The position numbers were made by a program, and so were the translations under genes. A stretch of 64,000 nt of DNA, taken from Leptolyngbyaceae cyanobacterium JSC-12. Its GTDB lineage: Bacteria; Cyanobacteriota; Cyanobacteriia; Leptolyngbyales; Leptolyngbyaceae. Within the stretch, counting starts at the first letter, position 1. Each line of letters begins with the position of its first letter. The stretch is from the NCBI GenBank assembly GCA_000309945.1, contig CM001633.1, positions 3,126,199 to 3,190,198 of the forward strand, in the 5' to 3' direction. The notes under the pieces are model-generated. The model ran no database searches. It saw nothing but the letters and a program-made list of their open reading frames with translations, and was not told where the DNA came from. Positions 63,804 to 64,000 of the stretch are shown piece by piece.

Positions 63804-64000
63804 ATGACCATAGCAGTCGGACGCGCGCCAGCAAGCCGAGGATGGTTCGACGTCCTCGACGACTGGCTGAAGCGAGATCGATTCGTCTTCATCGGATGGT
63901 CTGGTCTTCTGTTATTCCCCTGCGCCTTCCTGGCGATTGGGGGGTGGATGACCGGCACCACCTTTGTATCCTCCTGGTACACCCACGGCCTAGCCTCCTC
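63804..64000 (+). CDS. psbD: Photosystem II D2 protein (5' part, runs off the window)
   Basis: The first 65 residues match D2: [43 protein letters not shown] and [16 protein letters not shown]2 forms the photosystem II reaction-centre heterodimer with D1. The N-terminal cytoplasmic segment and the first membrane helix are present; the ligands to chlorophyll, quinone and iron lie beyond the edge. In cyanobacteria psbC usually follows and overlaps. Confidence 0.97.
   Translation, partial: MTIAVGRAPASRGWFDVLDDWLKRDRFVFIGWSGLLLFPCAFLAIGGWMTGTTFVSSWYTHGLAS

Overview
The window reads as chromosomal DNA of a filamentous, Leptolyngbya- or Oscillatoria-like cyanobacterium. The octamer GCGATCGC (HIP1) recurs throughout. 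The photosynthesis genes psbQ and (partly) psbD are present. The two-component proteins, XisH/XisI, Uma2 and DUF29 families and the small palindromic repeats are all typical of cyanobacteria. This is inferred from content; there is no rRNA marker.

Layout. (1) 0-13 kb: ordinary core and accessory genes. These are a Uma2 pseudogene, an AraC regulator followed by a DUF433/DUF5615 toxin-antitoxin pair, small unknown proteins, a single-domain globin, penicillin-binding protein 1C (pbpC), a ThiO-like oxidase, psbQ, a UDP-glucuronate epimerase, NDH-2 and a 2H phosphoesterase. (2) 13.5-31.8 kb: a decayed restriction-modification island. The 5' end of a DNA methyltransferase gene occurs twice and neither copy is complete. 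The partner helicase is cut off after its motor core, and a likely C-terminal piece lies 6 kb away, itself split by an insertion sequence. The island is full of small modules: two DUF29 genes, DUF4258/DUF2283, XisH/XisI, Uma2 genes, MNT/HEPN, VapB/VapC, a DUF559 nuclease cassette, a REP-type (RAYT) transposase remnant and two families of palindromic repeats. A two-component/iron-handling cluster (response regulator, kinase, cyclase, lipoprotein, PiuC-like dioxygenase, PepSY membrane protein) sits in the middle. (3) 32-38.6 kb: housekeeping genes, namely YciI, the SRP RNA, thiD, ftsZ and ftsQ. (4) 38.8-45.9 kb: a three-gene signalling operon headed by a very large histidine kinase with an ethylene-receptor-like membrane domain.

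(5) 46.0-62.1 kb: the most unusual region, fourteen genes all on the minus strand. Upstream come sugar-nucleotide and glycan genes (WecG-type glycosyltransferase, GDP-mannose dehydratase, GDP-fucose synthase), a polyprenyl-phosphate pentose module (UbiA-family phosphoribosyltransferase, HAD phosphatase, small SMR/EamA transporter) and two tandem membrane acyltransferases. Then follows a complete 2-oxoacid-dehydrogenase-like set: fused E1 alpha-beta, E2 with lipoyl domain and a terminal zinc ribbon, and a dihydrolipoamide-dehydrogenase-like E3. A single polypeptide joining an acyl carrier protein to a phosphopantetheinyl transferase is wedged between E2 and E3. A hexapeptide acetyltransferase and a GT87-type membrane glycosyltransferase end the run. 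My inference is that the dehydrogenase-like complex makes an acyl thioester on the dedicated carrier protein, which the acyltransferases use to decorate a fucose- and perhaps pentose-containing surface glycan or lipid.

(6) 62.6-64 kb: a small unknown gene, about 0.9 kb without a credible gene, and the start of psbD, which runs off the window.
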